The notes: generated by a model from the sequence alone, not told the origin. Positions 17,726-27,450 are shown, counted from the first letter of the stretch. The stretch: DNA of 64,000 nt from G032773895 sp965248935 (GCA_965248935.1 OZ252214.1:3782001-3846000); one strand, 5' to 3'. Numbers and translations: made by a program.

Positions 17726-18410
17726 ATGGAACAGAAAGCATTAATAAGTTTGCCCACAAATGAACTGCTCAATAAGTTTGGTTCTGGTGGCCATAAGCCA
17801 GGTTCAGGTAGTGCTGCTGCACTTATGGGTATATTAGCCGCAAAACTTATTGTTACCGTCTGTAAATTGTCTCTATCCAAGCCAAAGTATACAAAAATAA
17901 AAAAACAGCTTGAATTCGTCGTTGAACAGATTGAAACAGAACTTGAACCAAAGCTTCAAGGGCATTTTCAACGGGATTCTGAAATTATTTGATCAGGTTA
18001 TTCAATGTCGGCAAGCTCGCAATGGGGAGGAGAGCCACGAGGGTAAACGAAAATATCGAAAAGCCGAGCTTGAGCATTTAAGGGTGGCGACTGAAATACC
18101 TATCGATATTAGTCATCTTTGCATGTCGCTTATTGACCATGCCATATTTATATTTGATCAGGGTTTTACCGCAGCGCGTGGCGATTCAGGAGCCGCTATT
18201 GCGTCTGCTATAGCGGGTGTAACGTCGGGGGTGTTTGTTGCCAACCTTAACCTAAAAAGTTTTGGTCATTCTAAATGGAAAACCGATATTGAAGCGCAAT
18301 GTAATAATCTTTTGGCTGCACTCGAAGATAAACAGTCTGACGCTTTCTCCAAGATTGTTACATTAAGCGAAGAGGAGCCTAATATTCGAAGTTTTGATTT
18401 TGATAATTAA
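17726..18410 (+). pseudogene. Cyclodeaminase/cyclohydrolase (FTCD_C) family gene, split by a 1-nt frameshift
   Basis: The first 88 codons carry the family N-terminus (FGSGGHKPGSGSAAAL) and stop at ~17990. The second frame (from ~17975) continues with FDQVIQCRQARN and ends with the helical part including GDSGAAIASAIAG. Together they would make ~228 residues, the usual size. One extra base near gaaattatttgat explains the break. Members act in one-carbon (formimino-/methenyl-THF) metabolism. Either a recent pseudogene or a sequence error. Confidence 0.75.
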
Positions 18411-18496
18411 CGCGGTAAAGTACTCGGGCAGGTGTGAAACCTAGCATTGGGTACTAGTTGAATTGGCTATTAAACATTACAAATATTGGGATATAT

Positions 18497-18778
18497 ATGA
18501 GTATCACACGAATCAATGAATTTCAGGCTGCGGATGGGAAATCCGATGAGCTGTTCACTTTTCTTAAGTCGTTAATTCCTTATATTTCCACATCTGAAGG
18601 TTGTGCGTTGTGTGAAGTATTGCAAAGTGACGACGATAAAAATAAGTTTGTGGTATGGGAGAAATGGGATTCTATTGCGTCCCATAAAAAATCGATTGAA
18701 TGCTACCCCAAAGAAGCTATGCAGGCGGCAATGGTTTTATTTGCCGCTCCACCCAAAGGCAGTTTTTACCATACTTAA
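18497..18778 (+). CDS. Antibiotic biosynthesis monooxygenase (ABM) domain protein
   Basis: 93 residues from the ATG at 18497 (MSITRINEFQAADGK), a small dimeric ferredoxin-like fold of the ABM/YgiN type. Recognisable elements are TSEGCALCEVLQS, FVVWEKWDS and the C-terminal AAPPKGSFY. Such proteins oxidise quinones or act on small aromatics. A start further upstream (18458) is possible but lacks family similarity. It follows the broken cyclodeaminase by 86 bp. Confidence 0.75.
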   Translation: MSITRINEFQAADGKSDELFTFLKSLIPYISTSEGCALCEVLQSDDDKNKFVVWEKWDSIASHKKSIECYPKEAMQAAMVLFAAPPKGSFYHT

Positions 18779-19040
18779 TAAAAAACTGTCGAGGCGTTGG
18801 ATGTTACGTGGTTAGTGTTTATGGCTTTATTTCGCCTAAATATTTGGCGTATTCCGCCGCTTTTGTTGGCGCGCATAACATCTAATATGCTGCGAGGTCA
18901 CAAGGTCTGTCCTATCGCTTGAGTGACTCCGTATTTACCCTGAGAATATTCCTGCAAAGGGGAGGGTGATAAAATCAGCAGATAACGTGAAACTAATTAA
19001 CATGATTCCATTGAGCATGATTTTAAATAACATGCTTTTA

Positions 19041-19085
19041 GATGGCATAGCTTTGAGTGGCATAGCTTCGGATGGCATAGTTTCG
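19041..19085 (+). repeat. 15-bp x3 imperfect tandem repeat
   Basis: Units gatggcatagctttg, agtggcatagcttcg and gatggcatagtttcg follow one another (19041-19055, 19056-19070, 19071-19085). The intergenic stretch 18779-19341 otherwise holds only a possible promoter (ttgacg near 19217) ahead of the FHA gene. Confidence 0.7.
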
Positions 19086-19341
19086 AAGATAATCACCAAA
19101 GCGGTTGTCGAGAAATGAATAATTAAGGGTTTTGGTTAGAATATGGGTATTGGTACTCGGTTAGTCGTTATGTTCACCTCAATTTGCTGTAATATGTACC
19201 CGCTCGGAAGAATGGAATTGACGGGAAGCTAATCACTTCTGTTATTGCGAGTATTTTTTAACCATCGCAGCTTAATCACATACTCAGTAGCTTGTTCAAT
19301 AATTTATTTATTCAGTTTATTGTGCGGTAAAGGAGAGATCA

Positions 19342-19746
19342 TTGAGAGATGACACTATTCTTAACCCGACCCTAGGTAATCGTTTTAATATCGATTTAGG
19401 GACGGTAGAGCTTTATTATCAAGGTCAGTCATTCACATTAAATGCTTCAGACTTACCCTTTGTTATAGGGCGAGGCGAATCTGTTTGCCATCTGTTGGTT
19501 TGCAATGATCTAACTTCTCGCCGTCATTGTACTTTGGAAATTCAGGATGGGCAGTTTGGTCTTCGTGACCACAGTACCAATGGCACAATGGTGAAAATTG
19601 GCCGATCAAATAGCGTATTTATTCGAGATAAGTTTTGCCCTCTTTCCGGTCAAGGTAGAGTAAAAATGGGCTCGTCAATTCGACCGGAAGATGAGGATGT
19701 CGTTTTGTTTAAAGTGGCCACTTCAGGTGAGTCAGCGCCTTCGTGA
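19342..19746 (+). CDS. FHA-domain protein
   Basis: 134 residues with a forkhead-associated phosphopeptide-binding domain at about 20-120: FVIGRGE, then SRRHCTLE and DHSTNGT are the phospho-threonine-contacting motifs. It starts at TTG (19342) with a good GGAGAG site 7-8 bases upstream. No kinase or phosphatase gene is next to it. Downstream, 19747-20126 has no gene I can support, though it lacks the look of an ordinary spacer and may hold decayed coding DNA. Confidence 0.82.
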   Translation: MRDDTILNPTLGNRFNIDLGTVELYYQGQSFTLNASDLPFVIGRGESVCHLLVCNDLTSRRHCTLEIQDGQFGLRDHSTNGTMVKIGRSNSVFIRDKFCPLSGQGRVKMGSSIRPEDEDVVLFKVATSGESAPS

Positions 19747-20126
19747 AAAAAACGTGATGAAAGTATGATGAAAAGAGAGGGAGGGAGACTAGGTCTGCTC
19801 TGTTGCCGTGGTGGCGTGTGTCAATTGGATTACTGCCCTGATACGCTTGTGGAGAGTGCCCGAGACCTGCTGCGAGCCTCCTTCCCTGACAACCCCACAT
19901 TGAGTTTGAAGCCCTTTTCTGGTACCCTGGCGCGCCATTCTGAGAGGTGATTGGTGGGCCTACATTCTTTGTTGCTATGTGGCTTACTCGGTAATCTGGG
20001 TATAAAGTTTGTCTGGGGCTAATCCTTCTATATAATTGATTCAACTCACAAAATTTCACATGTAGATACACTCTATCTGCATAACCACGCTGGTTGGTTG
20101 CAGCCAGTATTCGGCATAGGGTCCAC

Positions 20127-21755
20127 ATGACACGTTTTATCTTTGTTACTGGCGGCGTTGTTTCCTCGTTAGGGAAGGGCATCGCATCGGCTTCCTTGGC
20201 GGCTGTTCTTGAATCCCGTGGTTTGAAGGTGACGATTCTCAAACTAGACCCTTACATTAATGTTGATCCGGGTACAATGAGTCCATTCCAGCATGGGGAG
20301 GTGTATGTCACCGAAGACGGTGCGGAAACCGACCTCGATTTAGGGCACTATGAACGTTTTATCCGCACGAAAATGACCCGTGGTAATAACTTTACTACGG
20401 GTAGAGTGTACGAGACCGTTTTGCGTAAAGAACGTCGTGGTGACTATTTAGGGGGAACGGTTCAGGTTATTCCCCATATTACCGATGAGATAAAACGACG
20501 TATTATTGCCGGAGCCGGTGATGCCGATGTTGCCATGATTGAGATCGGCGGCACGGTGGGTGATATTGAATCCCAACCCTTTTTAGAAGCGGTTCGCCAG
20601 CTCAAAGTGGAGTTGGGGTCTGAGCAAGCCCTGCTTATACACCTTACATTGGTGCCCTATATTGCCACTGCTGGAGAAACAAAAACTAAGCCAACTCAGC
20701 ATTCAGTAAAAGAACTCCGGTCCATTGGTTTGCAGCCAGATATTCTGTTGTGTCGTTCTGAAAAAGAAATAGATGAAGATTCCCGTAGAAAGATCTCTTT
20801 GTTCACGAATGTGGAAGAGCGCGCAGTAGTGCCGCTTGCGGATGCTAACTCCATCTACGCTATTCCGGGTTTACTTCAGCGATACCAATTGGATCAAATT
20901 GTCTTAGATAAATTCCGAGTTGAGGCGCCTGAAGCGGATTTGAGCGAATGGGATAACGTTATTGAAGCGGAGCAAAACCCAGAAAACGAAGTGACCATTG
21001 CAATGGTTGGCAAGTACATGGATTTACTCGATGCGTACAAATCTCTGAACGAAGCGTTAAAACATGCGGGTATACATACTCATACTCAGGTCAATATTCA
21101 CTACATTAATGCTGAAGATATTGAAGAGCAGGGCACAGAAATTTTGGCGGGTGCTGACGCTATACTGGTTCCCGGCGGCTTTGGAGAGCGGGGTTTAGAG
21201 GGAAAATTATCGTCAGTTCAGTATGCACGAGAAAACAAAATTCCGTATTTGGGTATTTGTTTGGGGATGCAATCGGCGGTGATTGAATTTGCGAGAAATG
21301 TTCTGGGGCTTGACGGCGCAAACAGTACCGAATTTGACCGTAAATCACCTTACCCGGTGATTGGTTTGATTTCGGAATGGACCGATTCTGAAGGCAAAAC
21401 TGAACAGAGAGATGAATCTTCCGATTTAGGTGGCACCATGCGTTTGGGCGCTCAGGAGTGTCATTTGGAAGCCGGTTCCAAAATCGAACAGATATATAAA
21501 AGCCGTACCATTGTTGAACGCCACCGCCACAGATACGAAGTCAATAACCATTTTGTGGATGAATTGCGTCGTGCGGGTCTAAATATTGGTGGTTGGTCTT
21601 CAGATGATACCTTGGTGGAAGTGGTAGAAGTGGCGGACCACCCATGGTTTGTTGCCTGCCAGTTCCATCCTGAATTTACTTCTACACCGCGAGATGGGCA
21701 CCCCTTATTTAAGAGTTATATCGAAGCGGCTGTTGTCACGAACAAAGCTCGCTAG
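20127..21755 (+). CDS. pyrG: PyrG, CTP synthase
   Basis: 542 residues from the ATG at 20127 (MTRFIFVTGGVVSSLGKG), the conserved family N-terminus. The synthetase half is followed by a class I glutamine amidotransferase: GGFGERG, nucleophile Cys in YLGICLGMQ, and FHPEFTS near the end. It converts UTP to CTP with glutamine as nitrogen donor. Normal length. It heads the conserved pyrG-kdsA-eno-ftsB-ispD run. Confidence 0.98.
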   Translation: MTRFIFVTGGVVSSLGKGIASASLAAVLESRGLKVTILKLDPYINVDPGTMSPFQHGEVYVTEDGAETDLDLGHYERFIRTKMTRGNNFTTGRVYETVLRKERRGDYLGGTVQVIPHITDEIKRRIIAGAGDADVAMIEIGGTVGDIESQPFLEAVRQLKVELGSEQALLIHLTLVPYIATAGETKTKPTQHSVKELRSIGLQPDILLCRSEKEIDEDSRRKISLFTNVEERAVVPLADANSIYAIPGLLQRYQLDQIVLDKFRVEAPEADLSEWDNVIEAEQNPENEVTIAMVGKYMDLLDAYKSLNEALKHAGIHTHTQVNIHYINAEDIEEQGTEILAGADAILVPGGFGERGLEGKLSSVQYARENKIPYLGICLGMQSAVIEFARNVLGLDGANSTEFDRKSPYPVIGLISEWTDSEGKTEQRDESSDLGGTMRLGAQECHLEAGSKIEQIYKSRTIVERHRHRYEVNNHFVDELRRAGLNIGGWSSDDTLVEVVEVADHPWFVACQFHPEFTSTPRDGHPLFKSYIEAAVVTNKAR

Positions 21756-21791
21756 ATACGCTGTTCACTCTACTTATTTGGAGCGATATTT

Positions 21792-22643
21792 TTGACAAGT
21801 AAAACTATAACTATCGGTGAGATCGAGGTTGCCAACAACAAACCATTTACTTTGTTCGGCGGCATGAACGTACTTGAGTCTCGTGATTTAGCTTTTCAAG
21901 TGGCCGAAGCCTATGTGAAAGTGACCCAAAAATTGGGTATTCCCTATGTCTTTAAAGCCTCGTTTGATAAAGCGAACCGCTCATCGGTACACTCTTATCG
22001 TGGGCCGGGAATGGAAAAAGGTTTGCAGATATTTGCCGACCTGAAAGCCGAATTTGGCATTCCGATTATTACCGATATTCACGAAATTTATCAGGTTCAG
22101 CCAGTTTCGGATGTGGTGGATGTAATACAACTACCCGCGTTTTTGGCACGGCAAACTGACCTAGTTGAAGCCATGGCAAAAACAGGTGCGGTGGTGAATA
22201 TTAAAAAACCCCAGTTTTTAAGCCCTGGGCAAATGAAAAATATTGTTGAAAAGTTTGCCGAGTGTGGCAATGAAAAGGTCATACTGTGTGAACGTGGAAG
22301 CTGTATGGGCTACGACAATTTAGTGGTCGATATGCTGGGTTTCCGAACGATGAAAAATGTCAGTGGTGGGGCACCCATTATTTTTGATGTGACCCATGCT
22401 CTGCAATGCCGAGACCCATTAGGTGTCGCTTCCGGTGGGCGCCGTGAGCAAACAGCGGAATTGGCACGAGCGGGTTTGGCTGTCGGCATTGCCGGCTTGT
22501 TCTTAGAAGCTCACCCAAACCCAGATACGGCAAAATGTGACGGACCAAGTACACTGCCACTGGATAAGCTGGAACCCTTTTTAGCACAAATGAAATCACT
22601 TGACGATACGATTAAATCGTTACCTGAATTAGATATTAATTAA
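21792..22643 (+). CDS. kdsA: KdsA, 3-deoxy-D-manno-octulosonate 8-phosphate synthase
   Basis: 283 residues, TTG start with a GGAG site. Conserved blocks include FKASFDKANRSS, IKKPQFLSPGQMKN and LCERGSCMGYDNLV. It condenses PEP with arabinose 5-phosphate to make KDO-8-P for lipopolysaccharide, so this is a Gram-negative genome. It lies 36 bp after pyrG and 53 bp before eno. Confidence 0.97.
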   Translation: MTSKTITIGEIEVANNKPFTLFGGMNVLESRDLAFQVAEAYVKVTQKLGIPYVFKASFDKANRSSVHSYRGPGMEKGLQIFADLKAEFGIPIITDIHEIYQVQPVSDVVDVIQLPAFLARQTDLVEAMAKTGAVVNIKKPQFLSPGQMKNIVEKFAECGNEKVILCERGSCMGYDNLVVDMLGFRTMKNVSGGAPIIFDVTHALQCRDPLGVASGGRREQTAELARAGLAVGIAGLFLEAHPNPDTAKCDGPSTLPLDKLEPFLAQMKSLDDTIKSLPELDIN

Positions 22644-22696
22644 CCTTTATTAATCATTTTTATTCACTTAAATAGATAACAGAAAGAGAAACTCCT

Positions 22697-23983
22697 ATGA
22701 GCAAAATTGCCAACGTAATTGGTTTTGAGGTAATGGACTCTCGCGGCAATCCTACTGTAATGGCTGAAGTAGTATTGGAATCCGGCGTTGTTGGTAGTGC
22801 TTGTGCACCATCAGGCGCCTCAACAGGTTCGCGCGAAGCCCTAGAACTGCGTGACGGCGATAAAAGCCGTTACCTTGGTAAAGGTGTATTAAAAGCTGTT
22901 GCCAATGTAAATGATGTTATTAAGTCTCTATTAGTGGGGAAAGACGCAGCGGATCAACGTGGTTTAGACAACGCGATGATCGAAGCTGACGGCACTGACA
23001 ACAAAGGCAAATTGGGTGCAAATGCCATTTTGGCCGTTTCTTTAGCAGCAGCTAAAGCCGCCGCTACAGATAAAAATATTCCTTTGTACCAACATATTGC
23101 AGATATTAACGGCACTCCGGGCCAGTACTCTATGCCGGTGCCCATGATGAATATTGTGAATGGTGGTGAGCACGCGGATAACAACGTCGATATTCAAGAG
23201 TTTATGGTTCAACCTGTCTCTGCGCCAAACTTTACCGAAGCGTTGCGTATGGGGGCGGAAGTATTCCATAGCTTGAAGAAAGTACTTTCTGGCCGTGGTT
23301 TAAATACGGCTGTTGGTGATGAAGGGGGGTTTGCTCCTAACTTGCCTTCCAATGAAGCTGCGTTGGAAGCGATTGCTGAAGCGGTGGCAAACGCAGGCTA
23401 CGAGCTTGGTAAAGACATTACTCTCGCGCTTGACTGTGCGGCTTCTGAATTCTTTAAAGACGGTAAATACGATATGTCCGGTGAGGGCAAAGTCTTCACT
23501 CCCGACGAATATACCGATTACCTTGCAGATCTGGCGGCGCGTTATCCAATCTTGTCTATCGAAGATGGCATGGACGAAAACGATTGGGAGGGTTGGGATG
23601 TGCTGACTCAAAAAATTGGCGATAAAATTCAGCTAGTTGGGGATGACTTGTTTGTCACCAATACTAAGATTCTGAAAGAAGGTATCGACAAAAATATTGC
23701 TAATTCAATTTTAATCAAGTTCAACCAAATTGGTTCTTTGAGTGAAACCTTAGACGCAATTAAAATGGCGAAAGACGCGGGTTATACGGCGGTTATTTCC
23801 CATCGTTCTGGTGAAACTGAAGATACCACCATTGCCGATTTGGCCGTAGCCACGGCGGCGGGGCAAATTAAAACAGGTTCGCTCTCTCGTTCAGACCGTA
23901 CCGCTAAATACAACCGTCTACTGCGTATTGAAGCTGAGTTGGGTGAAAAAGCCGCTTATCGAGGCCGTGCAGAGTTTAAATAA
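22697..23983 (+). CDS. eno: Eno, enolase
   Basis: 428 residues with all family landmarks: SGASTGSREALELRD, VGDEGGFAPN, the metal-binding Asp/Glu in LDCAASEF and SIEDGMDENDW, and SHRSGETEDTTIADL. It interconverts 2-phosphoglycerate and PEP, and is often part of the RNA degradosome. Preceded by a purine-rich ribosome site (agaaagagaaact) and followed by a strong intrinsic terminator. Confidence 0.98.
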   Translation: MSKIANVIGFEVMDSRGNPTVMAEVVLESGVVGSACAPSGASTGSREALELRDGDKSRYLGKGVLKAVANVNDVIKSLLVGKDAADQRGLDNAMIEADGTDNKGKLGANAILAVSLAAAKAAATDKNIPLYQHIADINGTPGQYSMPVPMMNIVNGGEHADNNVDIQEFMVQPVSAPNFTEALRMGAEVFHSLKKVLSGRGLNTAVGDEGGFAPNLPSNEAALEAIAEAVANAGYELGKDITLALDCAASEFFKDGKYDMSGEGKVFTPDEYTDYLADLAARYPILSIEDGMDENDWEGWDVLTQKIGDKIQLVGDDLFVTNTKILKEGIDKNIANSILIKFNQIGSLSETLDAIKMAKDAGYTAVISHRSGETEDTTIADLAVATAAGQIKTGSLSRSDRTAKYNRLLRIEAELGEKAAYRGRAEFK

Positions 23984-24013
23984 TTCTTCTGCTTCGTTCG
24001 TTAGGTTTTAGAG

Positions 24014-24040
24014 AAAGGCCAGCACTGCTGGCCTTTTTTG
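24014..24040 (+). terminator. Intrinsic terminator after eno
   Basis: An 11-bp stem (aaaggccagca / tgctggccttt) is followed by a T run. It separates eno from ftsB. Confidence 0.92.
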
Positions 24041-24099
24041 TCCGTACGCATAGTTGTGGTAATGTAGCGAAATTATTTTTATTGTCTGTAGTTTAATTT

Positions 24100-24387
24100 A
24101 TGAAGTGGTTAGTGGCCGTTTTAGTAGTGATCATTATTGCTCTCCAATATCGATTATGGGTAGGGGATGGCAGCCTTGCGCAGGTTTCTCGTTTAAATGC
24201 CGAAATACAAAAACAGCAGGAACAAAATGCCCTGTTAGTTGAGCGAAACCGAATTTTGGCTGAAGAAGTAAAAGCACTAAAAACAGGTCTCGATGCCATT
24301 GAGGGGCGAGCGCGTAGCCAAATGGGAATGATTAAAGAAGGAGAAACCTTCTATATGATTATCGATAAAAAAAATGAACCTAAATAG
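24100..24387 (+). CDS. ftsB: FtsB, cell-division protein
   Basis: 95 residues: one N-terminal membrane helix (MKWLVAVLVVIIIALQYRLW) followed by a coiled coil (LNAEIQKQQEQNALLVERN) and the conserved AEEVKALKTG and IEGRARSQMGMI segment that binds FtsL/FtsQ. It is part of the FtsQLB divisome complex. The 3' end overlaps ispD by 14 bp, indicating translational coupling. Confidence 0.95.
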   Translation: MKWLVAVLVVIIIALQYRLWVGDGSLAQVSRLNAEIQKQQEQNALLVERNRILAEEVKALKTGLDAIEGRARSQMGMIKEGETFYMIIDKKNEPK

Positions 24388-25099
24388 TCAAAAAATATGG
24401 CTAGTGGTGCCGGCGGCTGGGGTGGGTAGCCGCATGGAAGCGGCTAAGCCAAAGCAGTATCTTCCCTTGGCGGGCAAAACGCTTATCGAAACTACTCTGG
24501 AAAAACTGCTCACACTGGATTGGATTCAAGGTGTGATTGTTGCCACCAGTGAGCAAGATACCTATTGGAGTCAAACATCGGTATCTTCTCACCCTAAAGT
24601 TATACGTGTTTGCGGTGGGAAGGAGCGCAGTTGTTCCGTTCTTTCCGCTTTACAGTATTTGCGACAATTGTTTCCAGATGAACCGAATATTTGGGCGATG
24701 GTTCATGATGCGGCAAGACCTTGCTTTAGTATCGAAAAACTAGAAGCGCTGGCCGAAACTGCAATTTCGAGCAATACCGGGGCTATTTTGGCCAGCCGAG
24801 TATCGGATACCGTAAAGCTGGCGAAAAACTTGAAGAGTGGAGGTGCGCACATTGATTCCACTCAAGACCGTAACCAATTATGGTTGGCCCATACCCCACA
24901 GATGTTTTTGGTTAACGACCTTATTTCTGCATTACAGTATTGTGAAGAAAATACATTGCCTGTAACCGATGAGGCATCGGCAATAGAACATATTGGAGGC
25001 GAGGTTCTTTTGGTTCAAGATCGCCGCGATAATATTAAAGTCACCTTGCCTGAAGATTTAACTTGGGCTGAATATATTTTAACTACACAAAAGAATTAA
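24374..25099 (+). CDS. ispD: IspD, 2-C-methyl-D-erythritol 4-phosphate cytidylyltransferase
   Basis: 241 residues. The nucleotide-binding N-terminus (VVPAAGVGSRM, then PKQYLPL) and VHDAARPC, DTVKL and VTDEASAIE are diagnostic. It makes CDP-ME in the MEP isoprenoid pathway. The start lies within the last codons of ftsB. ispF follows 15 bp downstream. Confidence 0.96.
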   Translation: MNLNSQKIWLVVPAAGVGSRMEAAKPKQYLPLAGKTLIETTLEKLLTLDWIQGVIVATSEQDTYWSQTSVSSHPKVIRVCGGKERSCSVLSALQYLRQLFPDEPNIWAMVHDAARPCFSIEKLEALAETAISSNTGAILASRVSDTVKLAKNLKSGGAHIDSTQDRNQLWLAHTPQMFLVNDLISALQYCEENTLPVTDEASAIEHIGGEVLLVQDRRDNIKVTLPEDLTWAEYILTTQKN

Positions 25100-25114
25100 A
25101 AAATAGGAAACCCA

Positions 25115-25585
25115 ATGAGAATTGGTCAAGGTTATGATGTTCACGCATTTGGTCCTGGGGATAAAATTGTAATCGGTGGTGTGGTTATCCCGCATAAGCG
25201 AGGTTTAATTGCCCATTCTGATGGTGATGTTTTACTCCATGCTCTTTGCGATGCGTTGCTTGGTGCTGCTGCCTTGGGTGATATAGGCAAGCATTTTCCC
25301 GATGATGATATGCAATACGCGAATGCGGATAGCCGTGGTTTACTGCGTATGGTTAGAGCTAAGCTTAAATCCTTGGGCTACTCCCTTGTTAATGCTGATA
25401 TGACCGTGGTTGCGCAGAAACCTAAAATGGCTCCATACATCTCTTCTATGAGAGAAAATATCGCCTCCGATTTGGATGTCAGTATTGAACAAATAAATGT
25501 AAAAGCCACTACCACAGAAAAGCTGGGGTTTACTGGAAGAGAAGAGGGCATAGCTGCTTACGCCACCGTACTTATTTCAACCTAG
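25115..25585 (+). CDS. ispF: IspF, 2-C-methyl-D-erythritol 2,4-cyclodiphosphate synthase
   Basis: 156 residues. The metal ligands appear in GQGYDVHAFG and HSDGDVLLHALCDALLGAAA; GDIGKHFPD and the C-terminal TTTEKLGFTGREEGIAA complete the family pattern. It forms the cyclodiphosphate in the MEP pathway. Its last seven bases (25579-25585, including the stop) begin the left arm of a 20-bp perfect inverted repeat. Confidence 0.97.
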   Translation: MRIGQGYDVHAFGPGDKIVIGGVVIPHKRGLIAHSDGDVLLHALCDALLGAAALGDIGKHFPDDDMQYANADSRGLLRMVRAKLKSLGYSLVNADMTVVAQKPKMAPYISSMRENIASDLDVSIEQINVKATTTEKLGFTGREEGIAAYATVLIST

Positions 25586-25641
25586 AAACCGCAGTTAAGC
25601 GCTTGCGTATACTTTCGTGAGTTAACTGCGGTTTCTAGGTT
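25579..25641. repeat. 20-bp perfect inverted repeat at the ispF 3' end
   Basis: Arms at 25579-25598 and 25622-25641 are exact reverse complements with a 23-bp loop. The left arm includes the ispF stop codon. No T run follows either arm, so it is not a classical intrinsic terminator, though it could slow RNA polymerase, protect mRNA, or be a recent inverted duplication. Confidence 0.9.
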
Positions 25642-25697
25642 CAAACTAACATTATTTATTTTCACCCCCTTTTTTATTCTTGTTGGATATTTTTCTA

Positions 25698-26681
25698 ATG
25701 CAATTTTCTCTTGATTTCCCCTATGCCCAAGGTAAGCCACAGATTACGGCCTTTTTTCGATCTGAAAATGCAGATTTTATTGTCGAAGAAGACCTGGGCA
25801 TCGAATTTACCCATGAGGGAGAACACCTTTACCTAAAATTAAAAAAGGAAGGGGAAAATACCCACTGGGTAGCCACCGAATTGGCCAAGTACTTCAAAGT
25901 TAAAGATAACGATGTGGGTTATGCGGGTAAAAAAGATAGAAATGCAATTACCACTCAATGGTTTAGCGTGTACCTTCCAGGTATTCGTGATATTCCTAAT
26001 CTCGACACTATTTGTTCGGCGCTGGAAGGAAATATCGAAATTATTGATTCAGCCATTCATAAACAAAAATTACGTAAAGGACGTCACAAAGCCAACCTAT
26101 TTAAAATTCGCTTACGTTCGCTCAGTTCTATAGATGGTTTAGAAGAGCGTTTGCAAATACTTAAGCAAAAAGGCGCCCCTAATTATTTTGGTGAACAGCG
26201 GTTTGGTTGGGGCGCCAATAATTTACAATTAGCCGATGAGTGGTTTTCAGGTAAAACCCCAATAAAAAATAGAAATAAAAAAGGGCTGGTGCTGTCTGCT
26301 GCAAGATCCTATTTATTTAATATTGTGCTGGCAAAACGAGTGGAGGCAAAAACCTGGCTCACTCATGTTGACGGCGAAAGCCTTATTGAGGGGCAGGGTT
26401 CCGCTCCTCTATGGGGGAGAGGGCGCTCTTCTGCTACCAGTGATGCCCTGGACATCGAAAATCAAGTGCTTGAGAGCTATTCAGCTTGGTGCGATGCTCT
26501 GGAACACAAGGGGCTTAACCAGGAGCGTAGAGCCTTATCTATACAACCAATGCAAGTGGCATGGCAGTTAGACGAGCAGGATTTACGGCTGGAGTTTGCT
26601 CTTCCGCCGGGCCAATTCGCCACTTCTGTCTTGAGAGAGCTTTTTATTTTGAGCCAACCAGAAAGGGTTCCCTCCGAATAA
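25698..26681 (+). CDS. truD: TruD, tRNA pseudouridine(13) synthase
   Basis: 327 residues from ATG 25698 (MQFSLDFPYAQGKP). The catalytic Asp is in YAGKKDRNAITTQW; NYFGEQRFG and the C-terminal ALPPGQFATSVLREL are typical. It isomerises U13 in tRNA-Glu. In related genomes surE follows truD; here pcm follows after 100 bp of non-coding sequence. Confidence 0.95.
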   Translation: MQFSLDFPYAQGKPQITAFFRSENADFIVEEDLGIEFTHEGEHLYLKLKKEGENTHWVATELAKYFKVKDNDVGYAGKKDRNAITTQWFSVYLPGIRDIPNLDTICSALEGNIEIIDSAIHKQKLRKGRHKANLFKIRLRSLSSIDGLEERLQILKQKGAPNYFGEQRFGWGANNLQLADEWFSGKTPIKNRNKKGLVLSAARSYLFNIVLAKRVEAKTWLTHVDGESLIEGQGSAPLWGRGRSSATSDALDIENQVLESYSAWCDALEHKGLNQERRALSIQPMQVAWQLDEQDLRLEFALPPGQFATSVLRELFILSQPERVPSE

Positions 26682-26781
26682 CCTATTTGATTAGTATTAA
26701 CAGACTCTAGGCCCTAGCCTCCGCCCTATGTTCAGCCTGTGATATAGTTCTCACCGATTTTTCTAGCCTTGGGGAGGCTTT

Positions 26782-27450
26782 GTGGACCAGTTACATTTTC
26801 AGGGTGTCGGCATGACATCTAAGCGAACGAGAGATCGACTTATTCATCGCTTAACGGAGCAGGGGGTGACAGACCAGCGTGTGCTGGATGTTATCGCTAA
26901 TACCCCTCGGCACTTGTTTTTAGACGAAGCGCTCGCCCACAGGGCATATGAAGATACCGCTCTGCCAATAGGCCATGGTCAAACGTTATCTCAGCCGTAT
27001 ATTGTTGCGCGTATGACCGAGATTTTACTGGGCGCTGCTGGTAAGTTGGAGCGCGTTCTAGAGGTGGGTACAGGATCGGGTTATCAGACTTCAGTTTTGG
27101 CTCAGCTCGTTGAGCATGTCTGGAGTGTAGAGAGAATTAAACCTCTCCAAAATAAGGCCCGTGAGCGCCTTAGATTGTTAGGCTTACGGAACGTTACTCT
27201 AAAATACGCAGACGGCACCTTTGGTTGGCCTGAGCAAGAACAGTTTAATGGCATCCTTTCCACTGCTGCCCCGCGAAGTATTCCTCAAAGCCTATTGGAT
27301 CAGTTAGCACCTGATGGTGTCTTAGTCATACCTGTTGGCGCGGATTCCCAAACCCTGACATTGGTTGTTCGGGAAGGTGACACCGATAACTACCGGGAGC
27401 AAACCCTGGAAGCCGTTAAATTTGTACCGCTGCTTTCTGGCCTGTCCTAA
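26782..27450 (+). CDS. pcm: Pcm, protein-L-isoaspartate O-methyltransferase
   Basis: 222 residues with GTG start preceded by a strong GGGGAGG site. The SAM-binding motif is VLEVGTGSGYQT, with IGHGQTLSQPYIVARMTE upstream as substrate region (in parts: GHGQTLSQPYIVARM). It methylates isoaspartyl residues to repair aged proteins. It belongs to the stationary-phase cluster with nlpD and rpoS. Confidence 0.96.
   Translation: MDQLHFQGVGMTSKRTRDRLIHRLTEQGVTDQRVLDVIANTPRHLFLDEALAHRAYEDTALPIGHGQTLSQPYIVARMTEILLGAAGKLERVLEVGTGSGYQTSVLAQLVEHVWSVERIKPLQNKARERLRLLGLRNVTLKYADGTFGWPEQEQFNGILSTAAPRSIPQSLLDQLAPDGVLVIPVGADSQTLTLVVREGDTDNYREQTLEAVKFVPLLSGLS

Noticed and set aside
19709..20242. Long minus-strand open frame (177 codons) across the FHA-pyrG gap
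   Set aside because: It runs antisense over the real starts of pyrG and the end of the FHA gene, has no family features and no ribosome site.
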